From Rebecca billardiae RCC1528 (lineage: Eukaryota; Haptophyta): a DNA stretch of 64,000 bases. Shown here piece by piece: positions 11,102-21,077 of the stretch. The stretch spans positions 868,001-932,000 of the forward strand of contig OZ251234.1 in assembly GCA_965240325.2 (NCBI GenBank). The letters are read 5' to 3'. The notes under the pieces are model-generated. The model had not been told where the DNA came from. It did not search any database and saw nothing but the letters and a program-made list of their open reading frames with translations. Made by a program: the position numbers and the translations under genes. The number at the start of each line of letters is the position of its first letter. Position 1 is the first letter of the stretch.

Positions 11102-13729
11102 ATGGGCAAGGACAAGCACAAGCACAAGGAGAAGGACAAGGACAAGGACCGGGACCGCGACCGGCACGACAAGAAGAAGGACAAGGACCACGACAAGGAG
11201 CACGAGACGGAGGAGGAGAAGAGGCAGCGCCGGCTCGAGAAGAAGGCAAAGAAGGCGGAGAAGGAGGCGGAGAAGCAGAAGCTCTTCATGGGCTACTCGA
11301 ACGAGGCGAACCCGTGGAACGACGGGCGGCTCACCGAGCGCTTCGTCTGGCAGAAGAAGGAGCAGAAGGTCGGCGGCGACGCCGGCGGCGTGGCCGCGCC
11401 GCCCTCCGCGTCGGCCGACAAGGAGAAGCGCGCGCAGCTGCGCGCCGAGCTCGAGCGCGTCAAGAAGGCGCGCGAGGAGCGCGAGCGCGAGCGCGACGCG
11501 TGGGAGGCGGAGAAGGAGCGGATGGAGCGCGAGCGCGAGCAGCTCTCGTACGTCGAGCACCAGAAGCGCGCCGACGAGTTCCACCTGCGGCAGGCGGAGA
11601 CGCGCGCGGCGATCAGGCTGCAGGAGGGGCGCGCCAAGCCCATCGACGTTTTGTCCTTCCACCTGCTGCTCGCCGAGCGGGAGGACGAGGCGCAGGCGTC
11701 GCGCGCGCGGGGCGACGCGCCCGCCGCGGCGGAGGACGGCGCGGACGGCGCGAGCTCGCTGCTCTCCGAGGGCGTCGCCGCCGCGCTCGGCGGCTCGGCG
11801 GCGCAGGCGGCCGAGGCGGCTGAGCTCCTGCTGTCTCAACTGTCAGACGACATAGTGCGAGATCCGGTGAACCTGTTCCGCGGGCTGACGTCGCACGAGC
11901 TGGCGGCGCTCACGGCGGAGCTGGAGGAGCGTGAGCGGCTGGACGACGTGCACCGCCCGTTCTGGGACGCGATGCTCACCGTCTGCCGCGCCGAGTCCGA
12001 CTTCCAGAGCCGGCGCGAGCGCGAGCGCCGCACGCGCTACGCAGAGTACGTGGCTTCGCAGGGCGGCGGCGGCGGCGGCGGCGGCGCGGAGGAGGAGGCG
12101 GTGGGCTCGGAGGCGTCGCGGCCGGTGGGCTTCGTGACCGGCGGGCTCCACGAGTCCGTCGCGCGCGACGTGGGCCGCAAGCTCGGCGCGAAGAGCCTCG
12201 CCCAGCTCGAGGAGATGCGGGGCCAGATTGAGGACACCATCCGGAAGGCGACGCGCCGTCAGCAGCGCGCGCAGCGGCTCGCCGGCCAGGCGGGCCCGGC
12301 GCCGTTCGCCGCGGCGGAGGACGCGTACGGCGAGGGCGCGCGCGAGGAGGAGGGCGGGTCTGGTGGCGACGACGACGACGACCAGCAGGAGATCGACGTC
12401 GACTACTGGACCGGCGTCCTCGAGCTGCTGCGCGTGCAGGCCGCCAAGGCCAAGCTGCGTGACGTGCAGCGCGGGATTGTGGAGCGGCAGCGCGCGCGCA
12501 TGGCCGCGCGCGCCGCCGGCGCCGCGGGCGACGAGGCGCTGCCCGCGCTCGGCGCGCGGGTGGACGAGGGGGCCGATCCGGGCGGGCCGGACCTCGCGGT
12601 GCGCGGCGTGCCCACCGCGCCGCGCACCGCCGCGGTCGGCGACGGCGACGAGGACGGCGCAGAGGCGGACGGCACGCTCGGCGCCGCAGACGGGCTGGAC
12701 GAAGGGCAGCTGACAGACGACCCGATGGTGGCGCAGGACGGGCGGTACTCGCCGCCGCTGGTGCGCTTCGAGGATCTGGACGAGAAGGAGCGGCGGCAGG
12801 TGGTCAGCGCCGAGCAGGACACGATGGCGCTCGAGGCGGAGCGCAGGCGCGTCGCCGCTCGCTTCAGGCGCGCGCCGGCGCCGCCAGAGCAACAGCCTGA
12901 GGCGGGCGCCGCCGCCGCCACCGCCGCCACCGCCGGCGCTGAGCCGGCGCCTGACGAAGGCGGGCCGAGCTCCGCCGGCGGCGCCGGCGGCGCGGACGCG
13001 GGTGCCTCCTCCGAGCCGCCGCCCGCGCCCACCTTCGCCGACGCGCTCGTCAGCGAGGAGGCCCGCAAGGGCATGGGCGCGGGCGAGGCGCAGTTCTCCT
13101 TTGAGTTCAAGCTCGAGCAGCACGAGGCCGTGTGGCATGAGAAGTACAAGCCTCGCAAGCCGCGCTACTTCAACCGCGTGCACACCGGGTACGAGTGGAA
13201 CAAGTACAACCAGACGCACTACGACCACGACAACCCGCCGCCCAAGATGGTGCAGGGGTACAAGTTCAACATCTTCTACCCAGATCTGATCAATCGATCG
13301 GTGCGTGCGCCACCGGCCGCGACGCGGGCCGGGCGCGCCGCGCGGCCGCGCGCGCGCGCGTGCGCCACGCGCCCACGCCTCACTCGGCGCGCGCGCGCGC
13401 CGCGCCCTTCGCAGTCGGTGCCGTCGTACCAGCTGCTGCCGGACCCGTCTGGCGCGACCGACACGTGCATCATCCGCTTCCACGCCGGCCCGCCCTACGA
13501 GGACGTCGCCTTCAAAGTCGTCAACCGCGAATGGGTGCGCACTGCTTCCCAGCGCGCGCCGCGCAGGCCGCCGCGCGCACGTCCCACTGGCTCACTCGCG
13601 TCGCCCTGCGCCTACGCCGATGCGTGCACTGCGCAGGAGCTGTCCCATCGCCGAGGCTTCAAATTCCGCTTCGAACGCGGCGTGCTGCAGCTCTACTTCA
13701 ACTTCAAACGCTACCGCTACCGCAGATAG
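11102..13729 (+). CDS. CACTIN: cactin, spliceosome-associated protein (3 exons)
   Basis: Exons 11102-13300, 13415-13534 and 13637-13729 give 803 aa. The N-terminus is a Lys/Asp/Arg-rich low-complexity region, followed by NPWNDGRLTERFVW and long charged coiled-coil segments. The C-terminal cactin domain is highly conserved: EKYKPRKPRYFNRVHTGYEW, NQTHYDHDNPPPK, YKFNIFYPDLI, CIIRFHAGPPYEDVAF and the terminal LYFNFKRYRYRR. Cactin proteins work in the nucleus in pre-mRNA splicing and sister-chromatid cohesion. The introns (114 and 102 bp) are both multiples of three without in-frame stops, so reading through would give a longer 908-codon frame that interrupts the conserved domain; family conservation at both joints supports splicing. 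The start is the ATG preceding the Lys-rich tract. Confidence 0.95.
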   Translation: MGKDKHKHKEKDKDKDRDRDRHDKKKDKDHDKEHETEEEKRQRRLEKKAKKAEKEAEKQKLFMGYSNEANPWNDGRLTERFVWQKKEQKVGGDAGGVAAPPSASADKEKRAQLRAELERVKKAREERERERDAWEAEKERMEREREQLSYVEHQKRADEFHLRQAETRAAIRLQEGRAKPIDVLSFHLLLAEREDEAQASRARGDAPAAAEDGADGASSLLSEGVAAALGGSAAQAAEAAELLLSQLSDDIVRDPVNLFRGLTSHELAALTAELEERERLDDVHRPFWDAMLTVCRAESDFQSRRERERRTRYAEYVASQGGGGGGGGAEEEAVGSEASRPVGFVTGGLHESVARDVGRKLGAKSLAQLEEMRGQIEDTIRKATRRQQRAQRLAGQAGPAPFAAAEDAYGEGAREEEGGSGGDDDDDQQEIDVDYWTGVLELLRVQAAKAKLRDVQRGIVERQRARMAARAAGAAGDEALPALGARVDEGADPGGPDLAVRGVPTAPRTAAVGDGDEDGAEADGTLGAADGLDEGQLTDDPMVAQDGRYSPPLVRFEDLDEKERRQVVSAEQDTMALEAERRRVAARFRRAPAPPEQQPEAGAAAATAATAGAEPAPDEGGPSSAGGAGGADAGASSEPPPAPTFADALVSEEARKGMGAGEAQFSFEFKLEQHEAVWHEKYKPRKPRYFNRVHTGYEWNKYNQTHYDHDNPPPKMVQGYKFNIFYPDLINRSVRAPPAATRAGRAARPRARACATRPRLTRRARAPRPSQSVPSYQLLPDPSGATDTCIIRFHAGPPYEDVAFKVVNREWVRTASQRAPRRPPRARPTGSLASPCAYADACTAQELSHRRGFKFRFERGVLQLYFNFKRYRYRR

Positions 13730-15625
13730 CCGGTGGACGGATGGCGCGTACGGTCAACTACACGCGCGTGCTGGGCGCCGTGCGGTGCGCATCACGCGCA
13801 GTCGCGCACCCTGGGGTCTCATCGACACTTGCGCGGCTGTGCGTTGTTTCTTGGCGGCGGCGAGTGTTGCAAATGATAATTTTGCTTCGCCTGCGGCTAC
13901 CGTGCGGCATGCCACTGTGCTGAATTTAAGACTCGTCTCTGTCCGCAGGGCCTCCGTGTCCGTGACTCACTCGAAGGCGGAACCTGGCCCTGGGCCGCAG
14001 CCTGGGCGGCCTGGCCGTCTTATTGTTACAGCAATTACGACGTACGACTTGATGACGAAACAATATATATAATAATAAATATATATATATATATAAAGCA
14101 GCAGTACGGTTGAATTTGATGAGTCCTGTCTACTGACTCTACTGGCGCCAGCATGACAGCATATTGAATTATGATGATATTGCTAGGCCCGACTAGCTCG
14201 ACGCCATTGATTATGATCCGCGTCGGGTAATAATATATTATTTATTCACCGCGCCGTCTTTTGGCTCCGTCTAACTCCGGCGAGTCCAACTACTATACTA
14301 ACGTCGGCGAGTCCAAAATTCTACTACTAACTTCGGCCACAACATCATCCACCAGCTGCTGACCAAGAACAGGCTACACCATCGTCCACCATGACCAGCC
14401 ACTGACCAAGTAGGCGACGACATCATCCGCACCAGCTGCTGACCAAGTAGGGGACGGCCTGGCCGACGCCAACATGCTCACTCGCCTTTGATTCCGTACC
14501 CATGCACTTCCTGGTGGGCCTGACGACGTCCGGACGACGACAACAACGACATCCGCCATGGGGACCAACATCAACGTGCTCACACCACTGCCACTGCTGC
14601 AAGCTTCGACCAGTACCACTACAGACGAATCAGGAGAGCTGCGCCCTCGTGCCTGTGTCTTTAAATCATAGAATTGGTCCACCCCCCCCCAGTCCGGTCA
14701 GTGGAGCGTTACATCTCGACACTGCAATCGGCGGGATCGCCGCCTCTGATGATCTACAATAGCTCCTAGCCCACCCCAGGCGGTCCCTTGGACGATATTA
14801 CGGCCAGATGGATCATCAGCCACACCTCCAATAGGTCCAGACTCTATTTTCTATAACTAAATACGACCCAGTCCGGGTATCATTTTCGCATATGTATACA
14901 GGTGTCCGGAACGCTCCCGGGCTGTGCTGAAATCTGAGTAAGGGGTGGGTAATTATATAGTAAAATAGAGTAGACCTGATTCTATTGGGAGGTGGTCGGA
15001 TGCGCGACATTTCTCGTTGAAGTCATCAATCGGCCATCGGGGGTCGGAAGGGACTCTGCTGCATGGTCCGCTTGGTTGACGTCGGCTCGGGGCCAAGACG
15101 GTAACGGAGCTGGGGGGGGGTGGACCGGAGCCGGAGCCTTTTCGCTGACCGAGGCTATTCATGTTCACTCATTATCAGAATCTTATGTACATCACTGTCG
15201 TTGTCGTTGATCGCAGATCGGTGACGGACACTACGGTATGTTCCGCATGATCAATAACTTTCGATACGCTCTGACTTATATAGCTAACAGTCACTTAGTA
15301 CGGTAGTATCTGTTATGCCGCGTGCGGTTGAACTTATATGAGTATTTTTTGAGTTTGATTCCGGGCTCACCGCTCAGGCGCGGCTGTCGTCGGTTAGCCC
15401 TACTTTACGTAGTGGTCTGTGTCAGTCGCTCAGCAGCAGCAGGCTCTGCGCCGCCGAATCAGCAATCCGTCGTCTCGGACGCGGCGTCGTCAATCATGCG
15501 TCACGGCGGCCGGGCGGGCTTCCCGCATGCAGCGCGTGCGGCATGACGGGCCGTGCTGACAGTCTGACACTGCCGTCCCAGGACGCCGATCGACGACAGC
15601 AGCAGATCTGCGACTGCCTGTGGAC
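13730..15625. other. intergenic stretch with AT microsatellite
   Basis: No gene is seen. It contains an AT-rich tract at about 14064-14095, a repeated 18-mer CACCAGCTGCTGACCAAG near 14351 and 14428, and low-GC sequence elsewhere. Cactin and the convergent histidine phosphatase should both terminate here. Confidence 0.6.
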
Positions 15626-16498
15626 TCACTCGTGCGATGACGGCTGGCACAGGTGCATGACCCGTCGCTCGGCGTTCCGAAACCGCCTATGCGCGAGCTC
15701 TGCGCCAAGTGTGCTCTGGAAGAGCGACGTGAGCGAGAGCAAAAAGTGCGAGTGTGAGACGACAGCGACGACGTGCTGCTCCGGTGGGAGCGCGAGCAGC
15801 CACTCCAGCGCGCGCGCCGCACGCGCGCGAACACGCTCTGCGGAGTCCGGGCCATCCTCCTTGTCGTATAGGAAGGGCTCGTCGCTCTCACTGACCCCTT
15901 CGTACGACGCGTGAGGAAATGCCTCCCGCAGGCCGCTCACGGGTAGTCGAGAGTCGCAGGTGAAGTTGGCAACACGCTCGCGCAGCAGGTCCGTCGTCAC
16001 CATCGGAATGCTCGGGGGCTCAGCTTGCAGCTGCGGGATGCCTCGCGTGGCCGTCTCAAGCGTGCGACGGAACGGCGAGCTCGCCACCACATCAAAGCGC
16101 ACATCGGAGCGCTCCAGCTCGGCGCGCAGCTCAGCAGCCTGCGAGCGCCCGAGCGCTGTGAGGGGCGGATCAAGGTAGCGCAGGCCCGAAACTTCCTCGA
16201 GAAGCATCCACGCGATCCCATGCTGCGCGTGCAGCTCGGCGTGGCGGGCATTCTTCTTGTGCAGGCCCTTGCGCTCTGCTGCCAGCTCGGCCGCATTATG
16301 TGTCCCCTCCGCGTGGCGTATCAGGTGCAGCTCCTTGGCGCGAACGCACGCGCCAGCGGCAGGAGGCTCGACAGTTAGCGCGTACTGAGCGACGTCACAC
16401 GCCTCGTGGCCTGAGAGGAGGCGCGCGAGAGGGCTGAATATAAGCAGGCGCCTCACCATGTCGCGCCGCACGCCGGCACGATGACGCGACATCATCAT
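15626..16498 (-). CDS. histidine phosphatase superfamily (phosphoglycerate mutase-like)
   Basis: The 290-aa frame carries the catalytic motif LIRHAEGTHN (RHG-type, about residues 60-68) with the phospho-accepting His, the DPPLTALGRSQA segment, VASSPFRRTLETA with the conserved Arg, and the second catalytic His in VVSHSHFL. This is the normal branch-2-like layout and length. The RHAEGTHN form with the conserved Asn is shared with plant and protist PGM-like phosphatases. The N-terminal 30 residues contain a short hydrophobic run (LLIFSPLARLL), possibly a targeting signal. Substrate is not predictable. Several Met codons near the start make the exact start uncertain. Confidence 0.85.
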   Translation of the reverse strand: MMMSRHRAGVRRDMVRRLLIFSPLARLLSGHEACDVAQYALTVEPPAAGACVRAKELHLIRHAEGTHNAAELAAERKGLHKKNARHAELHAQHGIAWMLLEEVSGLRYLDPPLTALGRSQAAELRAELERSDVRFDVVASSPFRRTLETATRGIPQLQAEPPSIPMVTTDLLRERVANFTCDSRLPVSGLREAFPHASYEGVSESDEPFLYDKEDGPDSAERVRARAARALEWLLALPPEQHVVAVVSHSHFLLSLTSLFQSTLGAELAHRRFRNAERRVMHLCQPSSHE

Positions 16499-17217
16499 CT
16501 TGCGTGCGCGTGCAGTCGCAGCGATTCGCCGGTTCCCTTGTCCGGACCCACAACGGGACGGGCCTCACTGCCTCCGAACCGGCGCGGTGGGCAGAAGCAG
16601 TATTAGGGCGAATTCAAATCCGGTGGCCCAGAACGCCGCGGTGGGCAGAGTGTAACCGGCAACGAGTGCGGTGTCGCGGTGGGCGCAATCAATCATCCGG
16701 GACAACGGTCCGAAGCGTCAGCCAGCCCCGCGGACCGTTTCTGTTCTTGACCTAGTCATACACTGAAGCGCCGTGGGGCGATGGTGTACACAGCTGCAGG
16801 CGTGCGATGCGTCCCTGCGACGCATCCAGCCGTAGCCCAGAAGGCGGAGACTCAGCCGAGCCGCGCCGTTTGGCCGCGCCGGGCCACTGGCTGATCTGAT
16901 TCCGAAGGTCGGCCTCGGCGGACAGGCTCGTGATGCGCGCCACGAGCGCTGCGCGAAGCCTCGCGCCGGGAGGCCGGGCGTGATAGAGTAGCAGCAACGC
17001 CTGGCTCCGCAATCGCCCGGCCGGCCGCGCTGCGGCACGTGCACATGCTCGACCAGGGCCTGATTGCGCGCAGCTGCATGCGCGAGCATCGACTGCGGGT
17101 GCTCGGCAGCGCGTGACGGGGCAGCGAGGGCGACAGCCCCAGCCCCCTGCATGCGCGCGTGTGCTCAGACGGGTGTGCGAGAAGGTGCGGGATGGATGCA
17201 CGACACGTGCGCGCCGG
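16499..17217. other. intergenic gap with short GCGGTGGGC repeats
   Basis: No gene is recognisable. The word GCGGTGGGC recurs near 16582, 16629 and 16674, roughly every 45-50 bp, between the 5' end of the phosphatase and the 3' end of the CXXC gene; another copy lies in the CXXC intron near 17440. Confidence 0.4.
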
Positions 17218-17784
17218 TCATTCCTCCTCCTCTTCTTCTCCATCGTGGAAGTTGAGTGCCCGATTCGGACACAAGCATTTGCGCGCCGAGCACGCCTGCT
17301 TCTTTACGCCAAGTCCGCCAAACTTTGGCTTGTCGGAGCAGTTCACGCACTCGCCGCAGTCCGGCCGAAGGCAATTGGCGCACGTGCCGCAACGTGATGA
17401 CCGTATCCTCTTGGCCATACGCTGCGCGCCGTGAAGCGGCGCGGTGGGCAGAGCGCAGGCGTGAGCAATCAGGCCGCAGGAAGAGGGGCAGGAAGAAGGC
17501 GCGGACGCAGCGCGCACCTCCTGCTCCTCCTCGGTGAGTGTCCTCTTGGTGCCGCCAATGTAGGCGAACATGGGGCGTGCCGCGCTCGATCCGCTCAGCG
17601 CGAAAAGCGCGTTCGCCGCTGCCTTGCCCGAGGGCGACAGCGGTCCGTCGAGGTCGAAGTCAGTTGGGCTCGACGGTTCAGGCGCGAGCGCGCGCTTGGT
17701 GGGCAGGTGCAGCGGCGAGAGGCGGCGGTGGTGGGCCGGCTTGATGGGCGCGAGTGCCGGCGTGTGCTCGTCCGGCTCGGGCAT
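17218..17784 (-). CDS. small CXXC zinc-finger protein
   Basis: The C-terminus holds a complete CXXC domain: RCGTCANCLRPDCGECVNC, then DKPKFGGLGVKKQAC and RKCLCPNR, followed by a Glu tail. It matches the type that in DNMT1, CFP1 and MLL binds unmethylated CpG. A probable 96-bp GT-AG intron at 17517-17422 (GTGCGC to GCGCAG) joins TEEEQE to RMAKRIRSSRCG, giving exons 17518-17784 and 17218-17421 and 156 aa. The intron is a multiple of three and stop-free, so the unspliced frame is also open. The first ATG is at 17784; the frame stays open upstream to about 17928 without an ATG, so a further 5' exon is possible. The N-terminal part is Pro/Ser-rich without a domain. It is probably a nuclear CpG reader, by family. 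Confidence 0.75.
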   Translation of the reverse strand: MPEPDEHTPALAPIKPAHHRRLSPLHLPTKRALAPEPSSPTDFDLDGPLSPSGKAAANALFALSGSSAARPMFAYIGGTKRTLTEEEQEVRAASAPSSCPSSCGLIAHACALPTAPLHGAQRMAKRIRSSRCGTCANCLRPDCGECVNCSDKPKFGGLGVKKQACSARKCLCPNRALNFHDGEEEEEE

Positions 17785-18464
17785 CGGTTCGGGGGCGAGT
17801 TCGGGAATGGTCGTCGTGGCGGAGGCGCGTGGGCACTGCCACGTGCGGCGAGTTTTCGAGGGGTCCAACTGGACTTGGCGGCGGCACGCCCGCACAACGG
17901 CGGCGGCGGCGCCGGTCGACAGGTCCACGAGTGGAGTGGACGGTTAAACTTGGGCTCAACTTGTGAGCACGTGTCGCGCGATTAGTAGTCTCGGTGCTGG
18001 CTTCACACATGAACCCTCAAACTTGTGCGCTGGCCTGACCTGTGCACAACCAGCGCGCTTCCTTGGAAGCCTCATCAGAACAGGCGCGCCGAAGCAAGGG
18101 TTTCTAGGAGAACACCGACTTTGCCCGCAAAGTACCCCCCTCACGATTCACGCGACGCCTCCCGGCACTTGACTGCAATAGCTGCCAACCGTCACGCGCA
18201 TCAGAGGTCGCGGCGCGGAAAAGCGCCGTTGGCCGGGATCCGGATCCAGACCAAAAGTCCAGGACCGCGTGGATGCCTCGGCGGTTCCTCACGAATCTCC
18301 AGACGCAATCTCCCGAGCTCCATCCCCGAAATCACCCACAAAAGCAGCATATCGCGCGGATATTCTTCACGATCACACAAGCTAGCCGGCCGAGGACCAA
18401 GGCCGACCTTGGTTCCCGAAATCATCAAAGCCGTCAAAGGCTCAAAGCTCGCGAGATCGCCATC
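17785..18464. other. gap between divergent CXXC and small cysteine protein genes
   Basis: No independent gene is seen. It should carry promoters for both neighbours and perhaps a 5' exon of the CXXC gene. Confidence 0.4.
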
Positions 18465-18668
18465 ATGTGCATGAAGACCTCGTGCCGAGAGTGTGGGAAG
18501 CCGACCTGGGCCGGGTGTGGCCGGCACATCGAGTCCGCCCTGCGAGGTATCCCCGAGGCCGACCGCTGCCCGGGTTGGAAAAGCGGACGCTGCCCGGGCA
18601 AGACGGAATCCGCCTACGTGCCGCCACCGGAGGAGGAGTCGGACAAGAAGGCAAAGGCGCACTCGTGA
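18465..18668 (+). CDS. small conserved cysteine-rich protein, 67 aa
   Basis: From the ATG at 18465 the product starts MCMKTSCRECGKPTWAGCG, continues RHIESALRGIPEADRCPGW, and ends in a Glu/Lys-rich tail. The CxxCGKPTWAGCGxHIExAL pattern resembles a widespread family of very small uncharacterised eukaryotic proteins (fungi, plants, protists), recalled from general knowledge and not searched. Cysteines at positions 2, 7, 10 and 18 with His20 and a later CPGW...CPG pair could bind a metal. The open frame extends 64 codons further upstream but that part has no conserved look and I leave it out. Function unknown. Confidence 0.75.
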   Translation: MCMKTSCRECGKPTWAGCGRHIESALRGIPEADRCPGWKSGRCPGKTESAYVPPPEEESDKKAKAHS

Positions 18669-19272
18669 ACGACACTCATTGCATACACGTTCACCGAGCA
18701 TTTTGCGCAGGCAAGCCAGCATGCTCCTCTCTTCCGCAGGCGCATCATTCACCATCGAGACCTGTGGTCGTGGCCCATCCGCGCTGGCTGCCAGTCTCGC
18801 GGAACAGACGCCTGACCGCATCCGCGCGGCCGCGTCGTCGACTGAGTTCCGACGGGAAACTGTGGCAGCCTTCTCAGGACGTGACGACCGCGCGTACTAT
18901 CACATGTCCGACTGCCCGCCTGCAACGTCCGATCAACCTTCTCCTCGCTTCAGATGTACCGGAACCCACTCTGATCTAGCATAGGCAACGAGTTCTCGGA
19001 CTGACGTCGGGGCGCAAGGTGCCCTACCGAAGGTTCACGGCCGGCCGCAGCCATCGCCCGCGGCCGCTCCGGACTCTGGACGGGGGTGTTTGCCCCTGTC
19101 CGGCAGAGCAGATTTCTGCTCGTCAGTCGACGTCGTCACTCGCTGCCAGTGCCTGTCTCGTGAGTCACGTGGTAGTCACCGGCTAGCGTATGCAATAGCC
19201 GCTGCTCATTGATTGAGTGACGCCGCGACTCTGCCGCTGTACATATCGTCATATAGCTCAGCGCAGCCATTA
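18669..19272. other. intergenic gap, convergent genes
   Basis: This holds the 3' ends of the small cysteine protein (+) and the sulfotransferase (-). Nothing else is recognisable. Confidence 0.5.
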
Positions 19273-20973
19273 TCACTCATCAGTGGCCTGCTCGGCGCCG
19301 CTCGGCCTCACGGGCACGCCGATGATGCCAGCGTCGGCGGCACGCACGGCCTCGTTCACGCGCGCACACTCCTCCGGAGTGCAGCGCCGCCGCCATGTGC
19401 CGCCCGCGCAGCCCACGTCCAGCAGCTCGTTCTCGTCGTCGACCGCCAGCCCGCGCGCCTTGTCTGCAGCGAAGCACGCCCGCGAACGCCGACAGGGTGG
19501 CGACGCGCCGCCTGCGCATGGCATCTTGGCCTGCGTCTGGAAGACCGAGCGCAGGGCGACAGGCGCCTGCACGGCGGCCGAGCGCGCCGGATCGGCGCCG
19601 TCGCCATCGAGCCCGCTGATGGCGTCGCGTGCCGGGGCGCCTGCGGAGTACCACACGCACTTGGGCAGCACCGTGTGCTTCCACGACACCCTCCGGCCGC
19701 ACCGCACCGCGAGCCGGCGCATGACGTAGCGGTCGGGGGGCGGCGGCCCGCCCACCCACTGCTTGCCGCGGATGGCGAGGCCGCGCACGCGCAGCGCGCC
19801 AAGGAGGGCGGCGAGCTCGGCGCCGTGCGCCTCGAGCTGCGCCTGCAGCCGCGCCGACGCCCACGCGTACACCCGCTGGTCCACGGCGCTCAGATTGCGC
19901 AGGCCGGCCATCTGCGCCGCGTCCCGGCGCAGCGCGTCGAGGCTCACCCACGAGGGTGTGTGCCTGCGCTTCTCGGCCGTGTTGGCGTGCCAGTACCGCA
20001 CGTGCGCGTCCTCGATGCCCACCGCGCGCGAGATGAGCGCGAGCGTCTCGTCGAAGCGGTCGGTCGTGCCCACGATGTCGTACACGCCGTCGCGCTCGAG
20101 CTGCTCGAAGAGCGCGCGCTCCTCCGCGGGCTTGAAGCCGCGCTTCGTGCGGATCATGCCGCGCGGCAGACCGGCGAGCTGCTGGCTGAGCTCGTCGCGG
20201 CCGGTGAAGTTGACGATGCCGCCCACGAACTTCTTCTGCATCTGGAAGTCGTGCACGTGGTAGTTGTACGACGAGACGGCGTAGCTGATCGGCTCGCGCA
20301 CGACGGTGGCGAAGACGACGCGGCAGCCCACGCGCTCGAGCGCGGCGCGGATGCGCAGCAGCGCGGGCATGAAGCGCACGCCAAAGCCGCTCACCGACCG
20401 CTTGTGGAAGATGGCAAACGTGCGCGGGTGCGCGGCCGCAAACGCCGCCGGGTCGCGAAGCACCTCCTGCGCGAGGCCGCTCAGCTCGTGCAGATGCACC
20501 TCGCTGTCATCGCCCACCCAGCTGCCGCGCCACTCGTCCGCCCAGTTCTGCAGCTTGGAGAGCCAGTACGCCACCGTCATGCCACCCGTCTTGGCCAGGT
20601 GGCGGAACACGAGGAAGGAGCAGTTGCTCGTGCACCGCCGTGCCGCGTGCACCGCGCGGTCCAGCGGGGCGGGCATCGCGGCTGGCGCACGCGCTTCCAG
20701 CGAAGGGCTTCGCGGGCGCGCCGGCACGCCAGAGCAGTTCCCTGCGCACGCGCGAATGCTGCCGGCCGCTGGTGTTGTGTGCGTCGAGCGCTCCGACACG
20801 CGACCTGCCACGGCACGCTTCGAGGCCACGCTGGGCTTGGGCTCGATACGCACGCCGAGCTCCGTCGGCGCGCCCAGCGCGAATAGCATCGCGCCGAGTC
20901 CCATTGCCGAGACAAAGAGGACGGCGCACGACCAAGGCCCTGGGGCCTCGCTGCGCGTCTTGTCGCCCGCCAT
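19273..20973 (-). CDS. Golgi-type PAPS-dependent sulfotransferase
   Basis: This is a 566-aa type II membrane protein with a short cytoplasmic N-terminus and one hydrophobic segment at about 16-33 (CAVLFVSAMGLGAMLFAL). The 5'-phosphosulfate-binding loop is FRHLAKTGGMT and the 3'-phosphate-binding part is VVREPISYAVSSYNY, the pattern of heparan-sulfate 2-O-type and related sulfotransferases. It should transfer sulfate from PAPS to a glycan in the Golgi lumen; the acceptor is unknown. The C-terminal region is long and Cys-containing (CVWYSAG, CGRR, PCAGGASPPCRRSRACF, CAGGTWRRRC), perhaps a disulfide domain. It is divergent from the processing protease, 104 bp between ATGs. Confidence 0.8.
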   Translation of the reverse strand: MAGDKTRSEAPGPWSCAVLFVSAMGLGAMLFALGAPTELGVRIEPKPSVASKRAVAGRVSERSTHTTPAAGSIRACAGNCSGVPARPRSPSLEARAPAAMPAPLDRAVHAARRCTSNCSFLVFRHLAKTGGMTVAYWLSKLQNWADEWRGSWVGDDSEVHLHELSGLAQEVLRDPAAFAAAHPRTFAIFHKRSVSGFGVRFMPALLRIRAALERVGCRVVFATVVREPISYAVSSYNYHVHDFQMQKKFVGGIVNFTGRDELSQQLAGLPRGMIRTKRGFKPAEERALFEQLERDGVYDIVGTTDRFDETLALISRAVGIEDAHVRYWHANTAEKRRHTPSWVSLDALRRDAAQMAGLRNLSAVDQRVYAWASARLQAQLEAHGAELAALLGALRVRGLAIRGKQWVGGPPPPDRYVMRRLAVRCGRRVSWKHTVLPKCVWYSAGAPARDAISGLDGDGADPARSAAVQAPVALRSVFQTQAKMPCAGGASPPCRRSRACFAADKARGLAVDDENELLDVGCAGGTWRRRCTPEECARVNEAVRAADAGIIGVPVRPSGAEQATDE

Positions 20974-21077
20974 GCTTGTGGTGATCGACGTTGCGGTCGC
21001 AAGGATCGATCTCAGACCGGAGATCCGCTTGCCTCTTCACTGTTGCAGCCTTGCAGGCTGGTGAGCAGCTTTCAAGC
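20974..21077. promoter_or_regulatory. compact bidirectional promoter, sulfotransferase / processing protease
   Basis: 104 bp separate the divergent start codons if the protease starts at 21078. The interval contains GATCTC and GAGATC as inverted 6-mers around a short spacer. No TATA box is visible. Confidence 0.35.

Noticed and set aside
11843-13483. 546-codon minus-strand frame
   Set aside because: It is antisense to cactin, whose conservation is unambiguous, and spans its first intron.
19213-20886. 557-codon plus-strand frame
   Set aside because: It is antisense to the sulfotransferase and lacks recognisable motifs.
20991-21077. Upstream start for the processing protease
   Set aside because: It would leave 17 bp to the divergent gene and add residues without signal-peptide character before the true hydrophobic signal.
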